A DNA stretch of 64,000 nucleotides. Origin: Pogona vitticeps. Taxonomy: Eukaryota > Chordata > Lepidosauria > Squamata > Agamidae. The stretch is from positions 25,455,264 through 25,519,263 of the forward strand of contig NC_135789.1 of assembly GCF_051106095.1 (NCBI RefSeq), given 5' to 3'. Of this stretch, positions 44,472 to 55,284 are shown piece by piece. Under the pieces are notes generated by a model, which saw only the letters and a program-made list of their open reading frames with translations, was not told the DNA's origin and made no database searches. The translations under genes and the position numbers were made by a program. Each line of letters opens with the position of its first letter. The first letter of the stretch is position 1.

Positions 44472-45639
44472 GGCCCACTCTTGAGGGGGGACTAGGGGAA
44501 GGCTAGTTGGGGGGGGTCCACACAGCAGTCAAGGATGTGACACCCCAGGTGAGAAGCACCTGGATTCCATCATTCAAAATAGGAGTCCCCCCCCCCCGAG
44601 TTAGGTTGAAATATTTATTTAAAAACGACACACACACACAAAGGTGTTGACAAAGGATACCAAGGGGAGGAAAACTGGGGAGGGGCACCTAAGATTTGGA
44701 TACACTCATGTTGAACAGTTCAGACTGGGAGTTCCAGCCGTCCTTCTTCACAGCCCCTCTGACCCTCCCCCCCCGGCTGTCGCCAACTTCCAGGGAGAAA
44801 AGTCACCTAATTGTCGTGCGCGCCCCTGCTTTGTCCCCCCCCCCCGAGCCTTCAGCGTAGGGGGAAACATGCATCTCAGGTCCCCGTGTGTCCCCCCCCC
44901 CAGTTCCCACAACGAGGTGCCCTCAAGGAAGAGAATCCACTGAAGGGATCCGGGGATACTGGAAAGTGGGGAGGGGGTACGTAATGATGCCAGCAAGAAA
45001 AGGCCGGCGCGGCCCTCCCCAAGCCCAGGTCCTCCCCCCCCCACGAGTCCAGGTTTCCCCATCCAGTTGCTCAGTTGTCCCACAACCGCATCTGTCAAGA
45101 GGACACCCCCCCCGGGGGTAAGGAAATCCAGAGGGGCTCTAAAGGGAGAAACCCCACATTTTGGAAAAGGCTCAGTTGGAACAGGAACCCCTCGTAGGAA
45201 TCGAAACCAATGTGGAAACAGCGGGAACGTTATGGGAGGAATGGGAACTTCAGCAGCGGCATGACACGGTGCTTTTTTTTTTTTTGGATCTGCTTAGTAT
45301 GGAACTTAGCTATAATGTAAACAGAACTTGCACAGAATTAACAAATTCCAGTTGCCTGGAATTACGTATTATAACAACAAAGACTCTTGCATCAAGACAC
45401 CCAAGCAATTGCTTGTTGCTGGATGTCCGATTTCATTCTGGGATTAACCCTTTACTGGGAATCACGTCAGCTATGATGAATCATAGATTTTGTTCTCCTT
45501 GTCTGAATCTTGGGGGGAGTCAGTTACACTTACCAGGTTCTGACAAGATAGAAATTATAAAGAAGTATAAAAGGGGGCGGGGAAGGAATTGAATGAAATT
45601 TCATGTTAGAAAGAAAAACATCAGTCAAAGTGCATATCC

Positions 45640-46010
45640 TACCAAATTTTTTATTTTTAAAATATGCTGCAACAGCTTGAAATTTAAACAAAAAATGCCA
45701 AAAAAGTTTGGATAAATTTTTTTTTGCACGAATGGAGAAGAAATTAAAGTTCATAAATAGTGGTTTTAAAGAATGGTCAACGCATAAAGGGAGGATTGCA
45801 TATAATACAACTGATAAACTATTACGAAGCCTTCCAAATAACTCAAAACTACACCCTTATACTATTGAGACGTTAAGAATATGGTACAGGTATGTGAGAA
45901 TTCCCCCCCCCTTCCACCCTCTCGTTGGATTATCCAAAATTTATATCTCAAGTTAAATATGAACAGTTTGAACACTGGAAAGAAATTGGATTTTTTTTAA
46001 GAGGCACACA
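45640..46010 (+). mobile_element. Broken LINE (L1-type) ORF2 C-terminal fragment
   Basis: An AT-rich island unlike the surrounding GC-rich DNA. Translation in two adjoining frames gives the spaced pattern of an L1-type ORF2 end: HPYTIETLRIW, then YPKFISQVKYEQFEHWKEIG. The endonuclease and reverse transcriptase regions are absent. Frame continuity is lost around a nine-C run near 45902, so the copy is not functional. Clade assignment rests on pattern memory only. Confidence 0.5.
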
Positions 46011-47042
46011 CAGGGTTCCAGCCGCCACCAGAGGCAACGGGCAGCCCCGATCCAGCCACGCCGCTTAAGAGGGCACGTCGCCCACCAGCCAGATCCATCC
46101 CTCAGGAAGCAACCCCTACCTTCTGTCTTCCATATCCCGCCTGCAGGAACCAGGTTCTCCAGCCCCCCCCCCCAGACTCCCACGGGGGACGTCCAGAACA
46201 AAGGACCGCTGCAGCTTATCAAAGGCAACCGCTCTTGCGAGGATGAAGGGTTCCCGTCTTTGCTTTGTCAGCGACCGTTCAGGATGTAGACCAACTACAT
46301 CCATGTCTTCTTCTTGGCCCCTTTTTCTTTCCCCATGGGGCCCCTCCATGTCTTCTCCAGGTTAATGCAGAGCCCCCCCCCCACAACAGAGGGGTCTCTG
46401 TTTAGCTGCTCTTTTCCTCTCTTTCTCTGGTTTTCCCTCTTCTTCCTCCAGAAAGGAAGGGGTAGAATGGAGCCCTGTTCTCCTCCTCCCCCCCAATCCC
46501 ACGGCTCCACTCCACCCCAAGAACCCCCTTCGTACACAACCGGGGAGGAGGGGGGAAGGCGACCCCGAACTCTCTCTTCCTCACCCACCCCCTAAATCCC
46601 AGAATATCCACTTAGGCTCAATTTGGCTGCAAAGGTAGCTTCTTTTTTTTAACTTTCAATCAGTCTGGATGTTGCCAAGCACCGGACTGGATCCGGCCCA
46701 GGGAAAAAGGCAAGGGGCAGCTTGGGATGGGGGGGAGTGTCCTGGGAGGCATCACAGCTGGCCGTGTGCTTCTTTGGAGGGGCTGTGCTGCCCGGCAGAC
46801 TCTGTAAGACAAGTGGAACAAATGGGGGGGGGGGTATCAGCTCTCTAACAGCATTTGCAGGAGAGGCAAACATCTCTGTCTGCTTCACGGAGGGGACGTC
46901 CCACCTTCTTTCACCCCTGCGCCACCCACACCCCCCAGCAGTGGAGGCTGCCTCGGAGAAGGGATGAGTGGGGAGGGGCTCTGTGGAAAGGGGGGAGGGA
47001 GGCAGGGACCGGGGCGGCTGAGCCCCCCCCCCAAAAAAATAT

Positions 47043-50000
47043 CTAGGTACCTCCTCTTCCCGAGAGACGAGGGCTCCTACGCAGGGCCTGCCCGGAAGCC
47101 GCCTTCCTCTGGCGACACTTTCTCTGAAACAAGAAAGGAACGAGGAAGGTGGGAGGGAGCCTTAGCGCACCCCCCCCCCCGCAGACGTGTGCCCCCCCCC
47201 CCCGGCTGAGCAACAGGGCCCTAAAACCTCTAGAGCTTTCTTGAGGGCACCTTTTGTCAAACCCACAAGTTCGTCTCCCGCCATGGGCCTCTCTTCCTTT
47301 CCTTCCTCATGGGGGGGTCATATGAGAAAGCCCCTCTTTCCTCCCCCCACAAGAAGAAAAAAGCCTTTTGGCTTCCTTGCAATAGTTAGTCAAGATGCAA
47401 AGGTGGGGTTTGGTTCTCATCCTGATTCCAGGTACCGGAGAGAAATCCGCCGATGTCAAGACGGAAAAAACACACACACACACACACCCTCCCTGAGTCT
47501 CCTCAACGGGGCCTCCCTTGATCCCCCCTGTTTGGAAAGGCAGGCTGGATCCTGTCTCTCCCCCCCCCCCCCAAGACCAAAGCCCAGCCCCGTGGCCTCC
47601 CCTCCAGCTCACCTCATGCTTCTCGAGGGTGGGGGACGGCAGGAGGATGTTGCACCCGTTGCAGGCGGCCAGCTGGTCGTAGGCGGGGTCCTCCCTGTGG
47701 CCGGACTCCTCCAGGACTTGGGGGTCAAGGGCGGTGAATGCCAGCCGGCTGTGGACCCTCTTCCCCTTGGGGGGCTTCAGGGAGGGCTTCCCGAGGAGAG
47801 AAGGCGCCCCCCTCCCCTGGCTCCTGGGGCGGACGGCCTTCTCCTCTGCCTTAGAGTCCTGCTCAGTAGGGGATCCTGGGCTAAGCAGCCCCAGGAGCTG
47901 GGGGAGTGGGGCGCACTCGTTCTGTGGAGGAGAAAGTGGGGGAAGCAGGGTGGAAGGTTAAGACGGCTGGGAGGGAGGGAGAAGACATCCCCCCTCCCCA
48001 ACCAAGAAAAACAGATTGGCTACCCCACTCCGCTCCCTCTCCAGTGGGGTGCGAGACAAGTCGCACCATCCATCCCTTCCCCAGAGGTGCTGCCCCCAAA
48101 CAGAGCAAGAAAGAACCATCTTCAGGGGGGAAGGGGGGGGGTATGGGGCCGCAGGTAGGATCCTTACCAGGTGTTGGAGGTACTGCTCATCTGAAAACTG
48201 GCCCTTGCACAGCTCGCAGATGTTGTCTTTGGGCTCTGCGGAAAGAGAGGGAGAGGCACCTGGAAGGTGCGGGGGGGGGGGCAGCACTGTCAGGAATCCA
48301 GACAGACCCCCCAACCCTGGCAACTGTCCCTCCCCCCCAGGGCCAGGAGAGGGAGAAGCAGCTCGCCAGCCACACTGCCCCTCTTTTCTATCCATTCTCT
48401 GGTGCAGGGCATATACTGGGGCCTGGAGACAGGACTGGCAATGCTAGCATTTGGAATGCCCTCGCTTAACATCCCAGAGGAAGCGGAAACAGGCCAGCTT
48501 TCTTGGAAGGCCAGCCTGGAGCAGGTAAGGGGCACAGCAGCCCTCCCATCCTTGAATAGAGTCACCCTGCCCGACTCCTTTGCACCCCATCTGCCGGACG
48601 TTCTTTTCCGGGCTGCGCCTTTTGGAGCTTGAAATCAGGACCCACAGCCTCTGCTCCCAAAGTGAACCTCCTGGCCCTACCTCCATTTGCCCCACGCCAG
48701 CGGGTGACCCACAGCTGTTAAGGTCAAGTGCATGTCATTCCAACAACGTCCTTAGAATTAACACCCATTACTAGTCAAGTCCGTGGTTGTTTGCCACAGC
48801 TGTCATTTATCCCTGAAAGGGTTAGTACTTCAGTGGGAGACCAGATAACCATACCAATCTAACCAATGAGTATCAAAACATAAATTGTGCAAAGGCTCCA
48901 TCGCTCCTCAGAGATTGAGAATAAAGCATTGTTTTGCTCACGGTGAAGAAAAATACTCTCTGGACATCCCAATCATATACAGTATAAATCTATGTAGGGA
49001 AAACCATGTTCCCTCTGTGGTCAATAAAAGGGAAATGCCAGAATTGCAGAAAATGTTGTCAACTTTGTTTTGTAAACAAAAATACTCGTTTTTCCACTAA
49101 AGAGGAATGGAGTGTCTCTCTCTCTCTCAGGCTTTGCCATGTCCTCTGCTCGCTTTCTGGAGCCAATAGCGCTCATACAGGTCTCTCCACACACCTGGCG
49201 AAACGAGCCGCCTGTCCTGAAGTATCCTCTGACTGGTAAGCCGGATCTTGGTGGCCCAGCTTCCACTTTATGATCACATCTCAGGTTTCCAGAGCCACAT
49301 TTATTATTAGCCCTCCCCTCCAAAATCCTGTTCGCACTGTGTTCATAACGCAATTTCAAATGTCGGCCACCAGGAAGGAAGGAAAAAAAACGCCGCCCCC
49401 AGACTCAGGACTCACCACCAGTGGCCTTCGGCCCGTGGCTGGCGTGGAAGGTGGCGTTGTGCTCCTCCAGGGTTCGGTACATGACGTACTTGCCACAGTC
49501 CCAGCAGGAGGTGGTCCGGCTGCCACAGGCCTCCAGGTGGGGCTGCAGCCTCTGGAAGGGCAACTCCAGGTCACAGAAACGGCACTGGACCGGGCGCTCG
49601 GGGCACTCCTCTGCCTGCAGGGGTGTGCGTGGGGGGGGGGAAACAGAGGGTGGGGAGAGAAAGGTCCACGTGAAGGAGCCAGGCAGGCCCTGGGCCACCT
49701 TGCCTTGCCACGGAAGGAAGGAGCCTCAGTTCCCTCCACGTGGCAGGATCAAGGGCAAGACCTTCCGGCCTCGAGGGTCAAAGAGGGGAAGAGTGGGAGA
49801 GGGCGCCTGGGCCCCAAGAAGCAGGCAGCTCACAACTACGCGGGTCCTGCCCGTGGGAAGCGCCATGGTCAAGCTCCTCCACCACCTCCTGCACACACGG
49901 GGCCAACTGGGCCTCCATACACCTCCGCTGGGAGAGCCCACATGGGCACAAGGTCTTTCCTGAGCATGTGCGGAGGGCGCATGAGGGTGCCCCCCCAGGA

Positions 50001-51216
50001 GGTGCAGAACGAGGCAGATCGGGGCCAAAGGAAACAGGTTTTCCAGCGTCTATTTCTGCCACCGCCCGAGCATGCCCAGAAGGGCACCCCCGAGTGCGCT
50101 CCTTCCATACCTCGTGGTGCTGGAGCAGGTACTGTTGCATCGCCTGGTGGCAGAGTCGGCACCTGACCTAGAAAGAGGGTGGCAGAGCGAGGAAGGGAGC
50201 CGTCAGCCAGTCACCCCACAGGAAAAGTGGATGGAGGGGGGGGAGAGAAGAAGAGAGAGCTGGTGGCTCTCCCAGGCTGCTAGACTGGGGCAGATGCGAT
50301 CCTGGGGCAAGCCAGTCCTTCCTCTCCTCTCCCCCCCCAACAGCTGGCTTAGCCACTACAGCTGGCAATGAGTGGTTTGTGTGCGTGTGTGAGAGACACA
50401 CAGATCCCCCCACCTGCCCCTTACCTGCTGGTGGGCTTCCCCGTGGTGCGCCTTCATGTCCTTCAGCGCCACCGGCTCCTCGCACTCGGGACAGATGGCC
50501 AGGAAGCGCTGGCAGTGAGCCTCGTGAAGGGAGAAGTTGGCAGCCGCCACGTCCCGCTTGCTGGGTGATGGGGAGAAAAACGGTTCCCTCTGTGGTGAGG
50601 CCGGGGCCCTCAACTTTGGGCCCCACAGGCAGCTTCGGAAAGCCACAGAACTCCGCCGCAGCCTTCAGCTTGAGCCAGGAGGGCACGAAAGGGTGGCAAC
50701 ACTTCTGGGGGGGGTGGAGGGGGCCTCGCCCGAATCATATCCCTGGAAGATGCCCCAAGGGGCTCTTTGCTGGCGGGGGGAGGGGAGGGGAAGGTGTTTT
50801 TCACACGTTCTTCAGACCCGGGTCAACATAAAAGTTCCACCAGCTTTCCAAGCTATGCGGGCTGGGGCTCATGGGATTTGTAGTTCAAGCCCTCTGCCGG
50901 GCACCAGCTGGGCTGTATCCCGCCCCTGCCTGTGTAGAGGGAAGGAAGCTCCCTCCCCCGTGCGGGGGGGGGCGCTGGGGGCCAAGGAAGACCCCGGCGC
51001 TCCCCCGACGGCGCTCCCCTCCCCTGCCACGGCGTGCGCTCAGCTGGGGAGACGGGCAGCCCCACCAGCCAGGAACCGCACCTTCCCCCCCCCCCTCCTC
51101 TGGCATCCACCATGCTCCGCTTTGCCCTACCAGTTCCCGCAGACCCGCAGGGCCGCCGAATCCGCCGCCGCCGCCTCCATCTCCAGCTTCAGTGGCGCTC
51201 CGTCTTCCACTTTCAT
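47043..51216 (-). CDS. XAF1: XAF1, XIAP-associated factor 1
   Basis: Zinc-finger protein that antagonises XIAP and promotes apoptosis; interferon-inducible in mammals. Coding exons in gene order: 51216-51131, 50560-50425, 50167-50111, 49614-49416, 48235-48168, 47921-47613, 47123-47043. Phases agree throughout; total 936 nt, 311 residues (human 301). The N-terminal half holds the TRAF-type finger series: VCGNC then NFSLHEAHCQRF and CPECEEPV; CRLCHQAMQQYLLQHH; ECPERPVQCRFCDLELPF; CGSRTTSCWDCGKYVMYRTL; CELCKGQFSDEQYLQHL. A basic, low-complexity linker leads to the C-terminal finger AYDQLAACNGCNILLPSPTL, then KHE joined to RKCR, against human AYDILRRCSQCGILLPLPIL and EKCR. The final 27-codon exon was found by phase and the KCR match. 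The first Met gives a short N-terminal extension; Met13 would match the human length better. Divergent with SLC13A5, as in human. Confidence 0.92.
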
Positions 51217-51252
51217 TTCTGCAACCCGGCTGCAGGGGAGGGGAGGGGAGGG

Positions 51253-51264
51253 GAAAACGAAACT
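51253..51264 (-). promoter_or_regulatory. Interferon-stimulated response element upstream of XAF1
   Basis: gaaaacgaaact on the plus strand, AGTTTCGTTTTC on the XAF1 strand, is an exact fit to the ISRE consensus AGTTTCNNTTTC that ISGF3 and IRF factors bind. It lies 37 bases before the proposed XAF1 ATG, next to GGGGA repeats. Mammalian XAF1 is interferon-responsive, with IRF control close to its start site. Function here is inferred from position and sequence. Confidence 0.72.
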
Positions 51265-52689
51265 TAGACGAGGCCAAGGGCTGAGGCAGCCCGAGGCGTG
51301 GATGATGGCCGAAGGCAGCGGGCTGCCTGAGCCGAGAAAGCCCAAGGCCAGCGCCTGCCCTCCCTTCTTTCCCGGCGATCCTCCCCAACTCCCCACGGGA
51401 GACCCGACGGGGCAGCGCTTCCAGCGCCCCGGAGGGCCGACGGGGCTCCGGGTGGCCGCCAGAGGGCAGCAGAGGACCGCCTTGGCGCCGCGTCCCGGTG
51501 GCAGAAGAGCGCCCGCTCCGCCGCAGGTCGCCGGGGCAGACCCAGCCAGGGGCCCTGGAGGTAGCCCAGCCGGACACGGAGCCACCCGACTGGCACGGGC
51601 TCCCCCCCCCCGACCTCTGTGCCCACCGTAGCGGCCTCCGGGCTTCTTGGGGGGAGATGCTGCCCTCGGCTGATGCTGTGCACCCCCCCAAGCGACACCC
51701 TTCGTGCTCTGAAGTTCCAAGGGCCGGTGGGGGGGGGGGACGGGATCCTCGCCCCCAGATCTCCCTCCTGAGTCTCCGAGGGACCTTCCGGAGAGATGGG
51801 CCCTGGAGCCGTCTGGCCCGGGTTCCCGATCGGGGCGGCAGGAATTCCGTTCTGAAACGGTCCGAGGGAATCGGGTTGCAGAAAGGTGGGCGGGGCTCGA
51901 GGGAAAGGGGGCGGGGTTCCATAAACGGAGGCGGGGCTCGCTTGCACCCTCGGGGAATTAAGGATTCCCCAGGGAAGGGCCATTTATATCAATAGGGGCG
52001 ACCAGGAAGATAAGCGGGGGGGGGGAGATGCCAAGCCCCCCCCCCAAGCGAGGTTTCTGTAGCTGTAAGTATGGCTCAGGAAGGGATAACTCTGCTCTCC
52101 CCGCCCCGCCCCCCCCAGTTTGGTCCAAGATGTTGGGGGGGCGGATCTGGGACCGCGGCAGGGGAGCACCGGGGAGCCCTACCTCGTCCGGGGCCACGCG
52201 TGCGGTCTGCTCTCCCTACGCTCCGGGAGCCGTTGCTCTCCGGCCCATCGCCCCCACCCCACCCCCGCCCTGGGTCACGTAACAACGGATCCTGGGAGGC
52301 CGGCCAATCGGGCGCGTCAGAAGCCGGTGGATCAGGCCCTCAGCACCGGCCAGGCAGGAGGGGTGGCCAGGACAAGGGTCTGATGAAGAGGGGGGGGGGG
52401 TCAGGAAACCCAGCCCCGCCCCCCCGCCTGTGGTCCAACCTCGCCCCCTTTCAGCCATCCTGGCATCACATCATCCTTGGGGAAATTCAGTTCAGGGTCG
52501 ACCCCGAGGGAGCGGTGTTTTAACTCCAGGAAAAGCTCCGATTTGTTTTTTAGTGCTCTCTAAAGAGATGGTCTGTTTTGTCATTTGTCATTTAGAGAAG
52601 TTTAAAGAGTTGATAAGCCACTTCTCTGTCTAAAAACATTCCCCAAACGGTTTACCACCAGCACCACACTGCTGAAATCCTACGCATAA

Positions 52690-52719
52690 GAATAAAACAA
52701 TGGAAGAAAGAGAAACGGT

Positions 52720-52754
<35 letters not shown>

Positions 52755-52775
52755 TGTATGTATGTATGTATGTAT

Positions 52776-52806
<31 letters not shown>

Positions 52807-53345
52807 TTCATTCCTTCCTTCCTTCCTTCCTTCATTTATTCATTTATTTATACATACTTCACCATTCTCCTTGAAAAGGAGCAAGGGCGGCTTACAACTT
52901 TGAAAAAAATAGTATTTAAAGCTAAGAACAATTTTACAAGGGTGGTTTACATCACATGAAATGTATGTAATTTACATTACATAAAATGAATATTGAAAAC
53001 TAAGAATGAGGAGTATGAAGAGGCAGCTTCCCTCATTAAAAGACAATATTTAAAGCGGAAAAACAAGAAGCATGCAAATATTTTTAAAAGGGGGGGAAAC
53101 CCCACAAATGCCACTCTGAGAAATGGAAAAAACAACAATGGAAAACACAAGTAGTAATCAAAATCCAGTCAAAGCAGTAATTCAGAAGACTCCATCTCAG
53201 GTAGCAGGTTTACTGAGGGAACGCTTGCCTGAAGAGAAACGTCTTTTAGCTGCTTGCAGAAGGACAGCAAAGATGGGGCTGGTCTGGACTCCAGTGGCAG
53301 GAAGTTCCAAAGTCTGGAAGTCATTTGGGGCTTTATAAATTTAAA
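52690..53345 (-). mobile_element. CR1/L2-like LINE 3' region ending in a TTTA/TTCC microsatellite
   Basis: A TTTA/TGTA/TTCC microsatellite (52715-52855) adjoins ggagcaagggcggcttacaa, and about 350 bases on comes gcttgcagaaggacagcaaa with ggaagttccaaagtctgg. Both phrases recur together in many squamate genomes in LINE-derived 3' regions that end in TTTA repeats. No coding sequence is visible. Family and orientation are tentative; the microsatellite is taken as the 3' end. Confidence 0.5.
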
Positions 53346-55161
53346 AGAAAAACTTGGCAGCTGGATCCGGGCCCTCTGGCCTGGCAGGATGCCAAGAACC
53401 CGGGTGGTGTCCCTCGCCATGGGTCCCTTATCGGTGCCCGCATCTCCGGCTGTTCTCAGTTCAGCACCCTGGCACAATGGGAGAGAGGAAGGGAGCCCCC
53501 GCTGCAAGAACAGCGTGCCTGGATTCCATCGTGCCGACGTCCGACCACCACCACCACCACCACCTCCCCCGGCAACCCCACACGCAAAACGGCCGGAGCC
53601 GCACCCTTTACCGAGGGCCCCTCCTTCCGTGCATGGCACCCGGAGCGCGTCTCCCTGGCAAGGGGTTGGCAGCGGCTGGCAGGAGAGGAAGCCCAGCGTC
53701 TTGGCGAGGGAGGGAGGGAGGGAGGGAGGCACGGTCCTGGGGGCGAGACGCGGGCCCCTTTGGCAATGGGGGCAAGCAGGAGGGGAGCCCCTGGCCCCCG
53801 CCCTTCTGTCACCTGGGCCTGACCCCTGGGAGTGTGGGCGAGGGGAAGCCGGTTCTCCTGGACGCTCTTTGACCGCCCTTTCTCTCCCTCCCTCCACCCC
53901 CCCGTGTCTGACCCCCACCCCCGAGCCCAAGGATGAGGCGGTTGTCTTCGGAGAGGGGGTGCCTGCAACCCGCACCGACTCCGGGAGAGGATGTGCGGAG
54001 CGGCCTTGGCTTTTGTAGCCCCGGGGCTCCCGGTGACACCCTCCGGAGGCGCACGGGGCCGGTGTGTGTGTGTGTGGGGGGGCTTTACCTCGCTAAGCTA
54101 CGGCGAGACTCGTCCCTGACAGGCGGGGTTCGTTTTTCCCGGAGCACGAAGGGGTGGGGAGTTTACCGCCTTTACCACGGGGGGAGGGGGAATCACTGGA
54201 CCCCGGGGGGTGGGTTACCCTTGGTGAGCCCCCTCCGCTTTCTCCAAGGCGCAGGTCAGCAGGTAGAGCCCAGGCAACTGGGGGTGCGGGGTGGGGGGTA
54301 CACGCGCCCCAGGCAGCCCCACATTCGCCCCCACCCAAAAAATGCAGGGGAACTCCTGACTGCTCTGGGGCGGGAGGGAACGGGGAAGGAAGGCGATCTG
54401 ATCAGCCAGCTGGCCCCGTGGCCCTTCCAAGCAGGCAGAGCCGGCAGGAACACCGCTTCCGGGCATCCGAAAGACCGGCTCAAGTGCGCTTTGGCCGCAG
54501 CCTTCACCGACGGCGCCGGCTTTGCGCGAGATGTCCGGAGCGCAGCCTTGGAGAGCCGCCTCTCTTCGTTCTGTGACCCTTTCCCCCGCCCCAGTTAAAA
54601 TATCCTCCCACCCTTGTCCCTATGGGTCTTCCCCCCCCCCACCTCCATCACCCACCCAGCCGGGGTCTGAATGACCCGCCCCTTCCCAGGCGCCACCGGC
54701 CGCCCCCCCCCCCAGTTGATCCCCAAACAACCTCTGACCGTTTTTGGAGTGCCGGACAAGGACCACCCTGTTCTCGGCAAGGAGAAGGGGGCTTTCTTAC
54801 AAGGGGAGGCTCAGGGTGGAGTGGGGGGTTCTTCCTAAATCCCCTGGCACAAGATTCGGAGAGGGGGGAACTCTCTCCTCCTTGCCCGGGCGGGAGGAGG
54901 GGCGGAAAAAAAAAACAGGCCCAGCCCCACCAGGGGGGTGTCTCAGCTCTAACCCTAAGCAGACGCTGGGACCGACGGATCGCGCTGACGCCGAGGCGCT
55001 CTGCACGTGCTCAGAGGCACCACAGAGGAGCAGCGCAGCCCGTCTGCCTCCCTGTCCGCCTGCCTGAGCGGGGAGAGGCGGGGGAAGCCGGGCGGGGGAG
55101 GGAGGGGCCGAAGAGGGCGGGGAGGGGGGCAAGCGCACCGGGGGGGGGGCGTTGCTGCGGC

Positions 55162-55167
55162 TTAAAA
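55162..55167 (+). promoter_or_regulatory. Possible TATA-like element of SLC13A5
   Basis: TTAAAA stands alone in very GC-rich DNA about 120 bases before the SLC13A5 ATG, a reasonable distance for a TATA variant with a short 5' UTR. No transcript start evidence exists, so this is only a candidate. Confidence 0.25.
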
Positions 55168-55211
55168 GGCTTCTCCAGGCGGCCCGCCGCCCGCCCCGTC
55201 CAACGCCGCCG

Positions 55212-55276
55212 CTGCTGCTGCTGCTGCTGCAGCTGCTGCTGTTGCTGTTGCTGCTCCCGGTCGCGGTCGCGGTCGC
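55212..55276 (+). repeat. CTG triplet tract and GGTCGC repeat in the SLC13A5 5' leader
   Basis: About 14 CTG/TTG-type triplets, broken by one CAG (55212-55255), are followed by about three GGTCGC units ending nine bases before the SLC13A5 ATG. If transcription starts near 55190 the tract lies in the 5' UTR. Triplet tracts of this kind are length-variable. Confidence 0.75.
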
Positions 55277-55284
55277 GCTGCGCG

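Larger units (their letters stand above)
51265..55284. other. Region between divergent XAF1 and SLC13A5, including both 5' flanks
   Basis: Very GC- and CpG-rich on both sides (about 50900-52400 and 53400-55300), with a repeat-derived AT-rich insert at 52690-53345 between them. Long open frames occur on both strands but follow base composition, and none resembles a protein family. The XAF1 promoter should be at the left edge and the SLC13A5 promoter at the right edge. Confidence 0.6.

Noticed and set aside
45562-45580. TATA-like sequence (tataaaagggggcgggg) as a promoter
   Set aside because: It sits beside a LINE fragment with no plausible downstream exon or transcript, and it could be part of a decayed element.
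48720-49240. AT-richer stretch in an XAF1 intron as a possible extra gene or full transposon
   Set aside because: No protein similarity, terminal repeats or target duplications were visible. It is probably old repeat DNA, but I cannot name it.
50847-50895. Possible extra hAT MITE (tcatgggatttgtagttcaa phrase)
   Set aside because: The phrase resembles MITE interiors such as the one at 58330, but no terminal repeats or 8-bp duplication could be found, so it stays unassigned.
50885-51922. 345-codon minus-strand frame over the XAF1 5' region
   Set aside because: It overlaps XAF1 exon 1 in a different frame, its translation is compositionally biased with no recognisable motif, and it does not connect to XAF1.
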